A stretch of DNA of 12,928 nt from Theodoxus fluviatilis (taxonomy: Eukaryota > Mollusca > Gastropoda > Cycloneritida > Neritidae), in assembly GCA_034096865.1 (NCBI GenBank), contig JAWQFJ010016932.1, forward strand, positions 1 to 12,928. The letters run 5' to 3'. The position numbers and the translations under genes were made by a program. The notes beneath the pieces are model-generated. The model was not told the origin of the DNA, searched no databases, and worked only from the letters and a program-made list of their open reading frames with translations. Of the stretch, positions 1 to 7,134 are shown one piece after another. Position 1 is the first letter of the stretch. Every line of letters starts with the position of its first letter.

Positions 1-300
1 TTCATGGTTTACGTAAATAATGGATTTTATGGTTTACGTAAATAATGCATTATTTACGTAAATAATGGATTTCATGGTTTACATAAATAATGGATTTTAT
101 GGTTTACGTAAATAATGGATTATTTACGTAAATAATGCATTGTTTAGGAGATGTGCTAAATAATGGATTATTTACGTAAATAATGGATTATTTACGTAAA
201 TAATGCATTGTTTAGGAGATGTGCTAAATAATGGATTATTTACGTAAATAATGGATTATTTACGTAAATAATGGATTATTTACGTAAATAATCCATTGTT
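1..300. repeat. AT-rich satellite built on TTACGTAA palindromes
   Basis: A roughly 20-bp unit (TATTTACGTAAATAATGGAT) recurs with 20, 25 or 48 bp between centres. I count ten exact TTACGTAA octamers (starting 9, 34, 54, 104, 124, 172, 192, 240, 260, 280) and one TTACATAA (79). From about 140 a higher-order 68-bp unit appears, in which a spacer beginning GTTTAGGAGATGTGC alternates with two short units. The last unit (271-296) is a perfect 26-bp palindrome centred on ACGT, because the right arm changes from GGAT to CCAT. The array may begin before the window. Confidence 0.9.
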
Positions 301-849
301 TAGGAAATCTGCTAAATAATGCTAGAAAAATGCAAAAATAATTATTTTACAAAGGGAATGCCATACATACACACACGTCCCTAAGCCCATACCATTCACA
401 CAATAATGACTTCAGAGAAAAGTTGTCTCCCCCTTGGCCACACTGTTGAGCTCAGAGTCGAATTCTCCCTCTGGCCAGCTGCTTGAAGGTTACAAGCATA
501 GTTTCATAGTCAGGGTAAGAGGCAAGCCGAAGGAGTTGCTAGCATTGGGATATAAATCAATGTCAAGCTGTGCATCCGTTGTGTAAGAACTAGACTCATG
601 GTCTACCAGGATGACATTTATCAAATGTGATCACATTGGAAATAAGATTAAAGTTGCCAGAGCAGTTTTTAAGCAAAGCTTGTCACACTATGTTAAGCAA
701 CAGTGTTCAAAAACTTTGTATCACTGTTTAAAATTTTCCTTTGTGAGGATGCTTTTTCTTGAATATATATAAATAACCACATTATTGTGCTTGAAATATC
801 CCATATTTTTCAGCTTTAGCCTCATGTACTCAAGTGCAGTCACAAAATA
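301..849. other. No clear gene; downstream flank of the minus-strand gene
   Basis: This AT-rich stretch carries no ORF I would call. On the minus strand one frame stays open for about 40 codons (roughly 625-499), preceded by a weak AG. Its phase would fit a possible GT donor close to the stop of the exon at 850-1187, so a fourth exon is conceivable but unproven. A GGGGGAGACAACT motif lies on the minus strand near 417-429. No AATAAA or ATTAAA signal is seen on the minus strand here. Confidence 0.5.
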
Positions 850-1187
850 TTAATATTTCATACTTTTGCCTTCATTCACACTGATGTAAGGATGAGAGTG
901 TTTGCTCCATGCTGCAGTTTGATTCAATGACTGGCCTAAAGTGTCAATGGCATACTGCTCACTCTCCTGCAAAACTTCATCAAGCCGATGCAGCTCCGCC
1001 CTTGATGTGACTGGGAGCTGCACAGCTGGCTCCACGACTGAAGTGCTTTCTGGCAAAGGTCCAACAGCACCTCCACCTTGCCCTCTGAGAATATCCAGGA
1101 TGCAATCAAGTTTTTGATTGACATCATTGATGCCCCTGGACACCTCTTTGTACTTGTAGAAGAGCTTGTCGACCTTTGCTTCTAGCC
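850..1187 (-). CDS. Last exon of a small minus-strand gene (possibly DUF4806-like)
   Basis: The exon opens after a good acceptor (TTTTATTCAG before 1187) in phase 1 and ends at TAA (852-850). It encodes a hydrophilic segment with heptad-like character (LEAKVDKLFYKYKEV, then INDVNQKLDCILDIL), suggesting a short coiled coil. A Gly/Pro linker follows, then LPVTSRAELHRLDEVL. A coiled coil followed by LP(I/V)-T-x-x-E-L-x-x-L-(D/E) recalls the start of DUF4806 domains in invertebrate proteins, but the rest of that domain is absent, so this is a weak assignment. Joined to the upstream 111-bp exon it gives a 146-residue product if translation starts at 1813. An alternative donor (AAAA/GTATGA just before the stop) could extend the transcript leftward. 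Coding status rests on open frame plus matching splice phase. Confidence 0.55.
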
Positions 1188-1710
1188 CTGAATAAAAAGT
1201 TCAAGGGATGTAGGTTACAAAACAAATGTGATCCATTCAAGGTGACAGAGACCTATCTGCAATATCTGCAACATGCAATTTTCCTCTTCATTCCTCTCCA
1301 CCATAAACGGAACATTTGTCATCATCAGATGGGATTGAATTAATGTATTTATTCAAACACCACCTCATTTGTTGTTCATACCTTAGTTACAGTTCTGCAG
1401 GTTTACTTCAAAACTGTTGCTTGCATTTCAGGCATTACATTGACACTATGACTATGAGCCACACAAAAAAGCCTTTCTTTTAACTTCATATGTTCACAGA
1501 AATATGAGATGTTAAGATACACCAATCAAACTTGTCATACAGTTTGGTGATACAAGCAGTTGCTGCTGAGATTTCTTGTGAATACCTAATACATGGTTTC
1601 ATGTGCCATTTCAAAGAGAAGACTACAGAAGAGAAGATGTAAAGCACTAAATAGATACTGTAGGCATTCAGAATTTGACTATTGGTGCCACCAAATCCTA
1701 TTATGCTTAC
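1188..1710 (-). other. Putative intron 2 of the small minus-strand gene
   Basis: Bounded on the minus strand by GTAAGC (from 1710) and a pyrimidine-rich TTTTATTCAG (ending 1188). Both flanking exons are in phase 1, so the reading frame continues. I see no other feature in these 523 bases. Confidence 0.5.
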
Positions 1711-1821
1711 TTGATGTTTCACTCCAATCTACTCTCTGACCAGCAGTTTTGTAGTAGGGCTGCTCAGGTGTCTCCTGGTGAGCTCTTGGCACCACAGAGG
1801 TCCACTGAGGCATGGAGGGTG
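1711..1821 (-). CDS. Internal 111-bp exon of the small minus-strand gene
   Basis: A minus-strand exon bounded by TGTCATTTCAG (acceptor, before 1821) and ATCAA/GTAAGC (donor, after 1711). Only the frame that uses the first two bases to complete a split codon stays open, and it leaves one base that joins the next exon in the same phase. The in-frame ATG at 1813-1811 gives MPQWTSVVPRAH and is the first usable start in this frame, since the leader exon has none in frame. The peptide is polar, with no signal peptide or membrane segment. I do not recognise it. Three consecutive exons agreeing in phase 1 is the main evidence that this is a real gene. Confidence 0.55.
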
Positions 1822-1977
1822 CTGAAATGACATCTGAATGGTTTGAAACAAAATTTAATAGGTTGATCAGGATTGTAGGAATTTAATCAATATTCTGAGT
1901 CAACAAAAGCAGAAAATTAGTAATGAAAATATAGAAGTTTTTATTTTATTTGTATAGCTCCTTGTGTTCTGTTTACC

Positions 1978-2219
<242 letters not shown>

Positions 2220-2511
2220 CTGTTGGACGGATCATCTATCAGTATCGCTCCTGCATTTCAAATGTTGGTGCCACAATAATGCTGACCGAGATATTTAAAC
2301 AACTTTGATTAAAAGGAGTTAATGGATACACAGACTTGTGAAGAGAAGATCATAATTTCTCGTAAACTGACGACTGGAAGGAGTTTTCGGAGTTGGTCAA
2401 ATAGCCGTACAGCGCGGTAATTTTGAACGAAGCCTCAAGGCTCACAGAGCAATGAAATCGTTGGCCAGTTGTAGGGTCCAACTATAGATATGAGAAACAG
2501 TCATTACTCAC

Positions 2512-2753
2512 CATCTGCAAAGAAGGCGATGTAGCACACACTTATGGAGAAGTTGGGAGTCTGATCTGGGAAATTCCGGCCATTTGAAGAGGATCTAACG
2601 GTAGAAAACTTGCTCTGAGCAACACGTCCACACAGTCCTACTGCCGGGAGATGTGTGGAGCTTCGGTTTAGTGGAAGCTGATAAGAAGTCCAAAATTAGC
2701 ACAGCGGCAACAGCTCTGGCCGCCTCGAGCAGAGCTCTCCTCTCTCGATCTGG
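2512..2753 (-). other. Putative leader exon (mostly 5' UTR) of the small minus-strand gene
   Basis: The 3' edge is a consensus donor (GATG/GTGAGT, with GT at 2511-2510). The frame that joins correctly to the 1711-1821 exon is open for about 60 codons leftward from a TAA, but it has no ATG. It is therefore either untranslated leader or an exon beginning at an unseen acceptor. The 5' edge is placed about 30 bp downstream of the TATA-like box and is approximate. The exon contains a short upstream ORF (2542-2583) in a strong start context. Confidence 0.4.
2542..2583 (-). CDS. Upstream ORF of 13 codons in the leader exon
   Basis: ATG at 2583-2581 has A at -3 and G at +4 (CAAATGG), a strong animal initiation context. 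It is the first ATG downstream of the inferred start site. It encodes MAGISQIRLPTSP and stops at TAA 2544-2542, before the donor. If the transcript exists as modelled, this uORF would be translated before the main start at 1813. It is inferred from sequence only. Confidence 0.3.
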   Translation of the reverse strand: MAGISQIRLPTSP

Positions 2754-2777
2754 GATTGCCAGCGATGAGCTCTATAG

Positions 2778-2784
2778 ATATATA
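2778..2784 (-). promoter_or_regulatory. TATA-like box upstream of the minus-strand gene
   Basis: On the minus strand the sequence reads TATATATCTATAG, about 30 bp upstream of the proposed leader exon. A 9-bp inverted repeat (GCTCTATAG at 2769-2777, CTATAGAGC at 2802-2810) brackets it. The match is simple and AT-rich, so it could be chance. Confidence 0.35.
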
Positions 2785-2828
2785 GTACTACTACACAGCA
2801 GCTATAGAGCACAATCATCTGCCTCAAA

Positions 2829-2929
2829 GTAGAGGTGATGCCCCGCGCTGGGGATATGCTGGGAGGGTGCTGGGCGAAAGTGGAGGTGATACCCCGCGCT
2901 GGGGATATGCTGGGAGGGTGCTGGGCGGT
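2829..2929. repeat. 51-bp tandem duplication
   Basis: Two adjacent copies (2829-2879 and 2880-2929) share GAGGTGAT(G/A)CCCCGCG followed by CTGGGGATATGCTGGGAGG, with only a few differences. Each contains a short inverted repeat, CCCCGCGCTGGGG. The 51-bp period keeps any reading frame, but no convincing gene crosses it. Confidence 0.9.
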
Positions 2930-3021
2930 CATGGCCCTTCATTTAGCCAGTGTCGAGCCTGGCCAACTGTGCTGGGCCCGCAATGGCCCGGTTAGGGGGG
3001 ACAGAAAAATGTTTACTGGGT

Positions 3022-3073
3022 TATTGGCACTTTCTACCATGAGATATGGTCACTTTTAGTGGTTCACTACCCC
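3022..3073. mobile_element. Fragment shared with the TIR element at 7464-8297
   Basis: A stretch containing TTATTGGCACTTTCTACCAT and then GAGATATGGTCA matches 7684-7735 with only about three mismatches. The similarity stops on both sides, so this is an isolated internal fragment without termini. Confidence 0.8.
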
Positions 3074-3156
3074 ATCATTATAAATACGGTAACAAACCTT
3101 ATCGTTAAGCCAGTTCTGGTCTCTGTGTTGCCATGTCTTCGGGCGTTACTGTGGTG

Positions 3157-3558
3157 TCACCAACTGAAACAGCTTTTTGTGGTCTTCAGGCTTGGTGGAT
3201 GTGTGAACATCGAGGGCAGATGGGAAGGGGATGTCTTCAAGGTTTCGATGATATCTAGTGCCTTGCACCCATGTTCATGTGCGTACATGTTGACACATGC
3301 GGTCACCAGAGTCACATCGAATCGGCGCTGTATGTCTCCGACATTCTTTTTCAAGAAGTCCTTTGCTAATGCTGTTGGGTGGGCTTGAACTGCGAACATG
3401 ACTGTTTCAAGTTTCTCAGAAAGGGTCTCACACCCTTGGATCAGCTTCGTCAGGGAGGTGACTGGGTTCTCTGTGGCATTGTTAAAATAGTTGTTCCACA
3501 TATAATTTGCTGCCTCTAAACACTTAGCTAAAAGGTCAGCAGAAACATCAAGGTCAAG
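3157..3558 (-). CDS. 3' tail ORF next to the minisatellite, family unknown
   Basis: Read on the minus strand after the repeat array, the frame leaves the Pro/Thr/His repeats and becomes ordinary-looking protein of about 130 residues, ending at TGA near 3157. Visible stretches are LLAKCLEAANYMWNNYF, GCETLSEKLETVMFAVQAHP, AKDFLKKNVGDIQRRFDVTL and GCKALDIIETLKT, predicted as amphipathic helices. I do not recognise the family. The piece around KNVGDIQRRF is present again at 5691-5763, nearly identical except for a two-residue gap, showing that this domain belongs to the duplicated integrase-like unit. This frame is one position out of register with the exon at 4430 that enters the array, so as sequenced it is not read from that exon unless spliced. 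Confidence 0.5.
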   Translation of the reverse strand, partial: LDLDVSADLLAKCLEAANYMWNNYFNNATENPVTSLTKLIQGCETLSEKLETVMFAVQAHPTALAKDFLKKNVGDIQRRFDVTLVTACVNMYAHEHGCKALDIIETLKTSPSHLPSMFTHPPSLKTTKSCFSW

Positions 3559-4430
3559 TCCATGGTAGTTGGGGTGGGACTCTCCTGTGGTTGGGGTGGG
3601 ACTCTTTGGTGGTTGGGGTGGGACTCTTTGGTGGTAGGGGTGGGGCTCTCTTGTCTCTGGTGGTTGGGGTGCGTCTCTCTGGTGGTTGGGGTGGGTCTCT
3701 CTGGTGGTTGGGGTGGGTCTCTCTGGTGGTTGGGGTGGGTCTCTCTGGTGGTTGGGGTGGGACTCTTTGGTGGTTGGGGTGGGGCTCTCTTGTCTCTGGT
3801 GGTTGGGGTGCGTCTCTCTGGTGGTTGGGGTGGGTCTCTCTGGTGGTTGGGGTGGGACTCTCTGGTGGTTGGGGTGGGACTCTCCTGTGGTTGGGGTGGG
3901 ACTCTTTGGTGGTTGGGGTGGGACTCTTTGGTGGTTGGGGTGGGGCTCTCTTGTCTCTGGTGGTTGGGGTGCGTCTCTCTGGTGGTTGGGGTGGGTCTCT
4001 CTGGTGGTTGGGGTGGGACTCTCTGGTGGTTGGGGTGGGTCTCTCTGGTGGTTGGGGTGGGACTCTCTGGTGGTTGGGGTGGGAATCTCTGGTGGTTGGG
4101 GTGGGACTCTTTGGTGGTTGGGGTGGGGCTCTCTGGTGGTTGGGGTGGGGCTCTCTGTCTCTGGTGCTTGGGGTGGGTCTCTCTGGTGGTTGGGGTGGGG
4201 CTTTCTGGTGGTTGGGTTGGGGTGGGGCTCTTTGGTGGTTGAGGTGGGACGGTGGTTGGGGTGGTGTGGTGTTTGGCTTGGGACACTCTGGTGGTTGGAG
4301 TAGGACTTCTTCCTCATCAGGTCGAAACCTCACAGGTTTTAGTTGCTTCAGTGAACATTTTCTGGCTAACGGTTTAGTTGCATCATGGCGCACCAACTCC
4401 GCTCGCTGGTTGGCATCCATTGAGACAATC
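3554..4430 (-). pseudogene. Copy A exon 4: end of GPY/F module running into the repeat array
   Basis: An acceptor (TTAATGCCCAG) precedes G4430, which completes a split Arg codon. The exon then reads IVSMDANQRAELVRHDATKP, LARKCSLKQLKPVRF and an acidic DEEEV stretch, before entering the 22-bp minisatellite as about 230 residues of Pro/Thr/His-rich repeats. It stops at 3554, just past the array. The first 40 residues match the segment following the GPY motif in Gypsy/Ginger-type integrases and are almost identical to copy B exon 4. The repeat translation looks disordered. Because copy A is damaged upstream (frameshift in exon 3, lost acceptor in exon 2), I treat this as part of a decaying copy. 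Confidence 0.6.
3562..4250. repeat. 22-bp G-rich minisatellite, about 31 units
   Basis: The basic unit is GGTGGTTGGGGTGGGTCTCT plus CT, 22 bp, with variable bases that give GGGACTCTTT, GGGACTCTCT or GGGGCTCTCT. A longer 29-bp unit containing CTTGTCTCTGG occurs at 3650, 3789 and 3950, marking a higher-order repeat of about 139-161 bp (five or six 22-mers plus one 29-mer). Because 22 leaves remainder 1 when divided by 3, three units make one 66-bp, 22-residue period and the same peptide is read in all three frames. All six frames lack stops over most of it. Plus-strand ORFs (Gly/Trp/Leu/Val-rich) are artefacts. Confidence 0.95.
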
Positions 4431-4599
4431 CTGGGCATTAAAAAGTCATCAAATGAAAATTAGTACACTAATAACTATTTCACACTAAAGAATCAAGCCA
4501 TCTGTATATTATACACGGGCATTGATCCATTTATATCATTTTATTGCTTGTTATTATTGTGGCTTATGATTAATTTCTTACTTCAGAAGCATTGCTCAC

Positions 4600-4774
4600 C
4601 TGTAGGGACCAGTCCACAGAGGATTGAGAGTGCCACCTTTACGGCCTGCATCTTTGACATTTCTCTTGTAGACGAAATCTCCAACACTGAAGTCAAATGA
4701 CTTCATCCCTTTTATACTCTTTTTTCGAAGCCCTTCTTATGCTTCTGGTGAGCCACATCTTGGTTTTCTTTAAC
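4600..4774 (-). pseudogene. Copy A exon 3, frameshifted GPY/F module
   Basis: 175 bp, against 176 bp in copy B. The acceptor (CTTTAG) and donor (CTACAG/GTGAGC) are both intact. Translation starts VKENQDVAHQKHKKGFEKR and then meets GTA TAA because one base is missing near 4711-4720. After the lesion the original frame is still recognisable, with a VGDFVYKRN-like strand and the terminal WTGPY motif. In copy B the same region is open. Confidence 0.8.
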
Positions 4775-5139
4775 CTAAAGCATATACATAAAAGTTCATT
4801 AATGTCAGTGTACATCTAATATTTTGTGATCAACATATATTTCATGTGTAAGTGTTTGCAAATTGTTTGAGACATTTTGACACTTTTTGGCGAGTTGGTC
4901 CGTTTTGATCTGTTGGTCATAGGCATATAAAATGTGTCTGGGTTAGTAACTTTAAAATCTTAGCAACCAGCGGCTATCTGAACCATTTAAGTTTCCTCAT
5001 CTCTCCTACTGGAGTATAACAGACATTCCAAAGCATGACAGCCACTCGCAATTTTAAATAGGAGGCACTTTAGGAGTTAATACAATGGAAAGCTGAAATG
5101 AAGTGATTGAACAGTATTGTCCAAGACCACCATACATAC

Positions 5140-5206
5140 CTTTGGGTATACTGTTGACACAACATGTCTCAGGTGATCAATTCTATTTGCCACTGCTTCC
5201 TTCAGA
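5140..5206 (-). pseudogene. Copy A exon 2, 3' splice site deleted
   Basis: The exon body matches copy B exon 2 and ends at the same donor (CCAAAG/GTATGT). The 14 bases that in copy B contain the acceptor CTAAACAG and the first two codons are missing. The deletion is flanked by the trinucleotide AGA, consistent with slippage or microhomology repair. Without this acceptor the exon would be skipped, or a cryptic AG used. Confidence 0.75.
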
Positions 5207-5588
5207 AAAACAACCAACAAACAATTAAGATGTCATCATCATAGATGTATTAAGAATTACCAACCTGTTATTCTTTACTTTTACTATTACTTATCATCAA
5301 TACTTATCATCAATAAAAATAATACTTAGATGATGCTTCAATAGGAGTATTACAACCGAAATTGGTTATAGTCAAGAGCTCGAGACCCAACATGTTTTTA
5401 TAATATTCATTTTATTAATATACCTGAATTGTCGGTTATAATGAAATTTTCGATGAAATCAGAACCAGTGTGGCTAGGACCCATGAGGCGCTCGACTTTA
5501 ACCACTATTTGAATGTATCAGGCTTGATTATAACCAATTTTTGCTGTTGGTAAGGTGGTCCAACTTACTTAGCGAAAAAGACAATACC

Positions 5589-5800
5589 TGATAAGGTGTT
5601 GTTATTCCCCAAGCTGAATTCGCTGTGATTGTGGGCATTGTCACTGGCTCAGCTGGTTTCGTTGTGGTTGCTGCTTCAGCTGCCCTCGCCAGAGTCACAT
5701 CGAATCGGCGCTGTATGTCTCCGACATTCTTTTTCAAGAAGTCCTTTGCTGTTGGGTGGGCTGTATGTTTCGTTGTGGTTGCTGCTTCAGCTGCCCTCAC
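5589..5800 (-). CDS. Chimeric ORF: tail-domain fragment fused in frame to copy A exon 1
   Basis: Reading leftward from about 5800, an open frame runs through RAAEAATTTK, then HPTAKDFLKKNVGDIQRRF (the tail domain also found at 3307-3385), a second RAAEAATTTK, and PAEPVT. It then continues without interruption into MPTITANSAWGITTPYQ, the first exon of copy A, which ends at CAG/GTATTG (exon edge 5589). The TTPYQ end resembles the conserved TPY(E/Q) that closes the integrase catalytic core in Gypsy and Ginger elements. The fusion is best explained as the breakpoint of the tandem duplication. Whether it is transcribed is unknown; the next exon of copy A lacks its acceptor. Confidence 0.55.
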
Positions 5801-5802
5801 CC
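5646..5802. repeat. Duplication junction: two 31-bp repeats flanking a tail-domain fragment
   Basis: Two identical 31-bp blocks (5658-5688 and 5768-5798, beginning TTTCGTTGTGGTTGCTGCTT) are 110 bp apart. Between them, 5691-5763 matches 3307-3385 except for a 6-bp gap. On the minus strand each block encodes an Ala/Glu/Thr stretch (AAEAATTTK). In copy A the equivalent position after exon 4 is occupied by the 22-bp minisatellite. Confidence 0.85.
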
Positions 5803-5913
5803 GGTCGAAACCTCACAGGTTTTAGTTGCTTCAGTGAACATTTTCTGGCTAACGGTTTAGTTGCATCATGGCGCACCAACTCCGCTCGCTGGTTGGCATC
5901 CATTGAGACAATC
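5787..5913 (-). CDS. Copy B exon 4: C-terminal end of the GPY/F module
   Basis: Starts after TTAATGCCCAG and completes the split Arg of GPYR. It reads IVSMDANQRAELVRHDATKP and LARKCSLKQLKPVRFRP, then GEGS and TGA at 5789-5787. This basic segment follows the GPY motif in related integrases, and a closing SLKQLKP is typical of that position. Beyond RFRP the copies differ: copy A continues into acidic residues and the minisatellite, while copy B stops within the Ala/Glu/Thr junction block unless the frame changes. A GTGAGG right after CCGG could act as a donor, which would avoid the stop. Together with exons 1-3 it gives about 140 residues of integrase C-terminus. Confidence 0.6.
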
Positions 5914-6082
5914 CTGGGCATTAAAAAGTCATCAAATGAAAATTAGTACACTAATAACTATTTCACACTAAAGAATCAAGCCATCTGTATATTATACACG
6001 GGCATTGATCCATTTATATTATTTTATTGCTTGTTATTATTGTGGCTTATGATTAACTTCTTACTTCAGAAGCATTGCTCAC

Positions 6083-6258
6083 CTGTAGGGACCAGTCCAC
6101 AGAGGATTGAGAGTGCCACCTTTACGGCCTGCATCTTTGACATTTCTCTTGTAGACGAAATCTCCAACACTGAAGTCAAATGACTTCACCCCTTTCAATG
6201 CTCTTTTTTCAAAGCCCTTCTTATGCTTCTGGTGAGCCACATCTTGGTTTTCTTTAAC
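6083..6258 (-). CDS. Copy B exon 3: integrase GPY/F module
   Basis: The acceptor is ATGCTTTAG and the donor CTACAG/GTGAGC; 176 bp, open throughout. The segment begins VKENQDVAHQKHKKGFEKR, a basic helix, then SFDFSVGDFVYKRNV, then DAGRKGGTLNPLWTGPYR. The order basic helix, (V)GD-x-V-hydrophobic strand, K/R-GG, W-x-GPY is diagnostic of the GPY/F domain C-terminal to the integrase catalytic core in Gypsy-type retrotransposons, Ginger transposons and host genes derived from them. The domain normally helps bind or target DNA during integration. Multiple short introns are unusual for an active LTR element and favour a Ginger-type transposon or a co-opted gene. I cannot separate these without the upstream core. 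Confidence 0.8.
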
Positions 6259-6623
6259 CTAAAGCATATACATAAAAGTTCATTAATGTCAGTGTACATC
6301 TAATATTTTGTGATCAACATATATTTCATGTGTAAGTGTTTGAAAATTGTTTGAGAAATTTTGACACTTTTTGGCGAGTTGGTCCGTTTTGATCTGTTGG
6401 TCATAGGCATATAAAATGTGTCTGGGTTAGTAACTTTAAAATCTTAGCAACCAGCGGCTATCTGAACCATTTAAGTTTCCTCATCTCTCCTACTGGAGTA
6501 TAACAGACATTCCAAAGCATGACAGCCACTCGCAATTTTAAATAGGAGGCACTTTAGGAGTTAATACAATGGAAAGCTGAAATGAAGTGATTGAACAGTA
6601 TTGTCCAAGACCACCATACATAC

Positions 6624-6695
6624 CTTTGGGTATACTGTTGACACAACATGTCTCAGGTGATCAATTCTATTTGCCACTGCTTCCTTCAGATCAAC
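6624..6695 (-). CDS. Copy B exon 2: integrase linker exon
   Basis: 72 bp, exactly 24 codons, phase 0 at both ends, between TTTTTCTAAACAG and CCAAAG/GTATGT. It reads VDLKEAVANRIDHL and RHVVSTVYPK, a helical linker lying between the catalytic core (TPY motif) and the GPY/F domain in related integrases. The phase-0 borders match exon 1 (CAG/) and exon 3. In copy A the acceptor of this exon is deleted. Confidence 0.7.
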
Positions 6696-7078
6696 CTGTT
6701 TAGAAAAACAACCAACAAACAATTAAGATGTCATCATCATAAATGTATAAAGAATTACCAACCTGTTATTCTTTACTTTTACTATTACTACTACTTATCA
6801 TCAATAAAAATAATACTTAGATGATGCTTCAATAGGAGTATTACAACCGAAATTGGTTATAGTCAAGAGCTCGAGACCCAACATGTTTTTATAATATCCA
6901 TTTTATTAATATACCTGAATTATCGGTTACAATGAAATTTTCGATGAAATCAGAACCAGTTTGACTAGGACCCATGAGGCGCTCGACTTTAACCACTATT
7001 TGAATGTATCAGGCTTGATTATTACCAATTTTTGCTGTTGGTAAGGTGGTCCAACTTACTTAGCGAAAAAGACAATAC

Positions 7079-7134
7079 CTGATAAGGTGTTGTTGTTCCC
7101 CAAGCTGAATTCGCTGTGATTGTGGGCATTGTGA
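7079..7134 (-). CDS. Copy B exon 1: end of integrase catalytic core
   Basis: 56 bp between an AACCCTGCAG acceptor-like sequence and CAG/GTATTG. It reads T-M-P-T-I-T-A-N-S-A-W-G-T-T-T-P-Y-Q. The TTPYQ ending corresponds to the end of the core domain (N-x-x-x-x-x-x-G-x-TPY). The ATG at 7129-7127 could be a start if this is the 5' end of a truncated gene. Homology to copy A ends right here, so the acceptor may be an accident of the junction. Confidence 0.55.

Larger units (their letters stand above)
4320..5645 (-). repeat. Tandem module copy A (integrase-derived, decayed)
   Basis: This block aligns with 5803-7136 throughout, introns included, at an offset of 1483-1490 bp. By eye there are about 20 substitutions and a few small indels in 1.3 kb. 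Two differences damage copy A. A 14-bp deletion near 5206 removes the acceptor of exon 2, and a net 1-bp deletion near 4711-4720 shifts exon 3 and gives an in-frame TAA. Copy A therefore appears to be the non-functional member of the pair. Confidence 0.9.

Noticed and set aside
499..625. Possible fourth exon of the small minus-strand gene
   Set aside because: The acceptor is weak and the upstream donor would lie just before a stop; phase agreement alone (one chance in three) is not enough.
3562..4250. CRISPR-like array
   Set aside because: Units are directly adjacent at 22 bp with no unique spacers, and the context is eukaryotic.
3562..4463. Three plus-strand ORFs of 205-290 residues rich in Gly, Trp, Leu and Val
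   Set aside because: They are the reverse reading of the 22-bp minisatellite, whose unit lacks stops on both strands. The minus strand connects to recognisable exons; the plus strand does not.
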